From CAINVV01 sp964506325 (GTDB lineage: Bacteria; Bacteroidota; Bacteroidia; Bacteroidales; Prolixibacteraceae): 10,797 nt of DNA. The notes under the pieces are model-generated. The model made no database searches, was not told the origin of the DNA, and saw nothing but the letters and a program-made list of their open reading frames with translations. Shown here one piece after another: positions 9,301 to 10,797 of the stretch; the stretch's first letter is position 1; every line of letters starts with the position of its first letter. Position numbers and translations under genes: made by a program. The stretch lies in assembly GCA_964506325.1 (NCBI GenBank), contig CAZDLO010000113.1:1-10797 (forward strand), read 5' to 3'.

Positions 9301-9456
9301 GGCGTAAGAAGTAAAGACAGTAACCAATGGAGGGTCGATGGCCGGATATTCCCGTATGCCCAGAAAATTGAATCCGATCACCCCGAACAGGATCAGCGCT
9401 AAACTCATTACCGTTGCAAGTACAGGTCTTTTGAGAGAAAGTTCGGATATATTCAT
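6379..9456 (-). CDS. RND efflux pump, HAE-1 (AcrB/MexB-like) permease
   Basis: This inner-membrane proton antiporter drives export through the adaptor and the TolC-like channel. The 1025 residues match the normal length for the hydrophobe/amphiphile efflux-1 group. The layout is canonical: TM1 (about 12-32), large periplasmic loop (33-335), TM2-6 (336-490), TM7 (526-546), second periplasmic loop (547-854) and TM8-12 (855-1010). The TM4 motif GLVVDDGIVVTENI carries Asp401 and Asp402. TM10 has LVGLVTKNGILIVEFANK with Lys922. Together these correspond to AcrB Asp407, Asp408 and Lys940, so the proton relay is intact. The motif rules out the heavy-metal (CzcA) group less firmly than a tree would. 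Substrates (drugs, detergents, bile-type compounds or endogenous metabolites) cannot be told from the sequence. No frameshift or internal stop is present. The start MNISELSLKRPV is typical of the family. The gene lies between the adaptor and channel genes. Confidence 0.97.
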   Translation of the reverse strand: MNISELSLKRPVLATVMSLALILFGVIGFNFLGIREYPAIDPPLVTVFTSYAGANADIIESQITEPLEKSINGIPGIRTITSSSSVGSSMISVEFNLSTNLEAAANDVRDKVSQAVRNLPQDIDSPPVVTKADANSDFIILMAVQSPSKGMLELSDYAENVLQNKFQTIPEVSSVFIIGQKRPAMRLWIDPDKLNAYGITFNDITTVLNKENIEAPSGKIYGGKTELTIRSLGRLTTEKDFRDLIIRENTAGIVRLSDLAKVELGPEQYEALYRLNGMSGLSLAIIPQPGANYINISDEFNKRLEEIKKSQKNDIIFTTLIDNTKNVRKSLTEVKETLFISFLLVIMVIFLFFRNWMIALRPLVDIPISLIATFFVMYLAGFSINILSLLGIILATGLVVDDGIVVTENIFRKFEGGMHIRRAALEGSKEIFFAVISTSITLAIVFLPVLFLQGFVGSLFREFAVVVASAVLISAFVSLTITPVLNVYLNRKHARHGLFYQKTEPFFQGMESGYKILLQRFIKSRYLAWVVVVVCLLLTFLVGRTLQSELAPLEDKSSVRFQLSGPEGASFGYMTKAGEEFSNYLLDSIPERYFSFVVMPGFNNTGVNSGFGRIGLVPPSERTRSQSDIAKDISKKLTRFNNLRIFPVEEQTISVGLGSRGALPVQFVIQNLDFSKLQEVIPKFLETARNDRTFQNVDVNLKFNKPEVDIIIDRIKARELGLTVADITGVMQSAFSGRRLAYFIMNGRQYQVISQVGLKDRQQPTDITKLYVRNNMGENIALSEVIKITTNANPPSIFHFNRYKSATISASLAEGKTIGDGVSAMQNIGEKLLDESFQTSLSGPSRDFSESSSNTAFAFVLALLLIYLILAAQFESFKDPFIIMITVPLAMAGAILCLKIFNQTLNIFSEIGMITLVGLVTKNGILIVEFANKKRETGISKYQAVIEASTQRLRPILMTSLATSLGALPIALSLGDAASSRVPLGIVIVGGIIFSLVLTLFVIPAIYTYVSGHRKTREEVDNQFK

Positions 9457-9638
9457 GTTTGCATTCTTGTTTTTATAGACCGGATAACCTGTCCCTTTTC
9501 ACCGGAGGGAAAATATTGATTCATCTGTTGCTTAACCTGTGATTTCAGAATCGTCACTGATTTTGTGAAGTCCGGCGAACTGGATTGACAATCCCGGGAT
9601 GTTCTCTCAGGTACTACCATTGACCCGTAACTAATCAT
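9453..9638 (-). CDS. Candidate small ORF between adaptor and pump genes
   Basis: An unrecognised 61-codon ORF lies in the 208-nt gap between the adaptor stop and the pump start. Its TGA overlaps the pump ATG as ATGA, an arrangement often linked to translational coupling, and its ATG is 26 nt after the adaptor stop. The product is hydrophilic, rich in Ser, Thr, Gln and basic residues, with no signal peptide or membrane segment. It begins MISYGSMVVPERTSRD and ends VIRSIKTRMQT. The stretch around TILKSQVKQQMNQYF could form a short helix. No Shine-Dalgarno is seen before it. An open frame of this length can arise by chance, so it may be only non-coding spacer; an adaptor-pump gap this long is itself unusual in such operons. 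I assign no function. Confidence 0.3.
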   Translation of the reverse strand: MISYGSMVVPERTSRDCQSSSPDFTKSVTILKSQVKQQMNQYFPSGEKGQVIRSIKTRMQT

Positions 9639-9664
9639 TTAACCATTTTAATGCCTGCTGTCAC

Positions 9665-10708
9665 CTAATTCAGTTCTTTTACAGACCTGACCTTTTTTAC
9701 CTCCACTACCGCACCGGGACGTACAAACAACATGCCACTGATGATTACAGAATCACCAGCAACCAGTCCGTTGGTAATTTCCACGAGGTTGGTATTTCTA
9801 AGTCCTGTTCCAACATTTGTGAAAACTGCCTTGTTTTTATGGACAACCACAACCTGGTTGGATAGAGCTTCGGGTATGATGGCATTGGAAGGGACCATGA
9901 TCCCTTGCCTTTTCTGAGCCAGGGATACTTTGACAAATGCGCCCGGCTGAATGATGCCTTTTGTGAGCATTGCCCGTGCTTTAATATTCCGTGATACCGT
10001 GTTAATCTGTGGCTCTATAGCAGAAATGGTGGCTTCAAAATTTTCAGGAAACCCGTCTGCCGTAATACTTACTTTATTCCCTTTGACGACAAGTGAAGAA
10101 AAAGTTTCAGGAACCGTGAAGTCAATTTTAACTTTATCGACCTGGTGAATACTTCCCAGCAATGTCTGGGGTGTAACATAGGCTCCCGGACTAACCACCC
10201 TGATGCCAAGTTCTCCGGAAAACGGAGCACGGATCACTGTCTTGTCGATTTGGGCATTAATCACTTTCATATTGGCCTGGATAGTATTTACCATACTTAA
10301 CGCAGCATCATAGTCTGCCTGGTTAACCCCGTTTACCCTTAAAAGGTCACTCAACCTTTTAAGCGTTTTCGTGGCAAGCTCGAGCTGTGTTTTTTGCTGC
10401 TCCAGTTGAGCCTGCAGATCTGCATCATTTACCCTGGCCAGCAGAGTCCCTTCCTTGACTGACGCTCCATCCGGGAGATTAAGGTAAACCAGTCTTCCGC
10501 TGACTTCTGTCCGGAGTTCTGCCATTTCATTGGATAAGACACTTCCATTGACCTCCAGATTGCTTTGAATTTCTTCGAAACCGGCCACAATAATTTCTAC
10601 GGGTACCGGGGGCTTTTCTATGGTAGCCTGCTCTTTCTTCTTTGTGCCGCATGAGATGAGCAAAAGACTCAGACTTAAAATCAGATAGCCGTTTATTCCT
10701 TTATACAT
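9665..10708 (-). CDS. RND periplasmic adaptor lipoprotein (MFP/HlyD family)
   Basis: The membrane fusion protein links the RND pump in the inner membrane to the TolC-like channel. The 347-residue product begins with a lipoprotein signal peptide whose lipobox LISC places the lipidated Cys at residue 20. The mature N-terminus (GTKKKEQ) lacks an acidic surface-export signal, which fits a periplasmic inner-membrane anchor. Domains in order are: first lipoyl half with VSGRLVYLNLPDGASVKEG (69-87), a short alpha-helical hairpin (about 96-156) with the NGVNQADYDAA turn region, second lipoyl half with VIRAPFSGELGIRVVSPG (158-175), beta-barrel domain (about 192-265) and membrane-proximal domain (about 268-345). 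The length is slightly below that of E. coli AcrA because the hairpin is short. The stop of a partial upstream ORF lies 8 nt before the ATG, so this is probably not the first gene of the operon. No promoter element is evident in the interval. Confidence 0.95.
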   Translation of the reverse strand: MYKGINGYLILSLSLLLISCGTKKKEQATIEKPPVPVEIIVAGFEEIQSNLEVNGSVLSNEMAELRTEVSGRLVYLNLPDGASVKEGTLLARVNDADLQAQLEQQKTQLELATKTLKRLSDLLRVNGVNQADYDAALSMVNTIQANMKVINAQIDKTVIRAPFSGELGIRVVSPGAYVTPQTLLGSIHQVDKVKIDFTVPETFSSLVVKGNKVSITADGFPENFEATISAIEPQINTVSRNIKARAMLTKGIIQPGAFVKVSLAQKRQGIMVPSNAIIPEALSNQVVVVHKNKAVFTNVGTGLRNTNLVEITNGLVAGDSVIISGMLFVRPGAVVEVKKVRSVKELN

Positions 10709-10716
10709 CCTATAAA

Positions 10717-10797
10717 TTATTTAAGTGCTTGCTGATAATATTTGTTACAGCAGAGAAGTGCAGAACGAATCAATTGGCTGACTTTCTGATTTGCCGA
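10717..10797 (-). CDS. C-terminal end of a gene cut by the window edge
   Basis: Of the three minus-strand frames entering from the right edge, only one stays open for 26 codons, ending in TAA 8 nt before the adaptor ATG; the other two hit stops after 8 and 16 codons. The visible residues include VSQLIRSALLCCNKYYQQAL, an amphipathic, probably helical end that looks like real protein. The tight spacing suggests the same transcript as the efflux genes. A TetR/AcrR-type repressor often precedes adaptor-pump-channel operons and has an all-helical C-terminal domain, so that is the leading guess. The DNA-binding part is outside the window, and the identity is inference only. Confidence 0.5.
   Translation of the reverse strand, partial: SANQKVSQLIRSALLCCNKYYQQALK

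Overview
This window looks like ordinary chromosomal DNA from a member of the Bacteroidota, probably Bacteroidales-like. The lineage is inferred from several signs. PNPase and the deoxynucleoside kinase have the sequence style I associate with that phylum. A TAnnTTTG-type -7 promoter element is present, Shine-Dalgarno sequences are weak or absent, and an OmpA-like/TPR lipoprotein of Bacteroidetes character is present. I see no rRNA, tRNA, CRISPR array, insertion sequence, integrase or phage gene.

The left part is on the + strand. It holds pnp (152-2404, polynucleotide phosphorylase) with a strong hairpin terminator at 2421-2449. Next is a single-domain deoxynucleoside kinase (2491-3141). After that, an intergenic region with a good -7 promoter element precedes a 585-residue lipoprotein (3246-5003) with an OmpA-like signature in the middle and TPR repeats at the C-terminus. 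These are separate housekeeping or envelope units rather than one pathway: RNA turnover, nucleoside salvage and an envelope protein.

The right part is on the - strand. It is a complete tripartite RND efflux operon, transcribed right to left: periplasmic adaptor lipoprotein (9665-10708), HAE-1-type RND pump (6379-9456) and TolC-like outer-membrane channel (5076-6371). The tail of an upstream gene (10717-10797), cut by the window edge, ends 8 nt before the adaptor start. It is therefore probably the first gene of the operon; a TetR-type regulator is common in that place but cannot be proved here. A 208-nt gap between adaptor and pump holds an unrecognised 61-codon ORF whose stop overlaps the pump start as ATGA. 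The pump keeps the Asp-Asp/Lys proton-relay residues, so the system looks functional.

The two halves converge at 5018-5067, where a perfect 23-bp hairpin flanked by A and T runs can terminate both the lipoprotein gene and the efflux operon.

I did not find a clearly new system. The items most worth a second look are the small ORF inside the efflux operon, the composite OmpA/TPR lipoprotein, and the kinase's DYY sequence where relatives carry a DRS/ERS motif.
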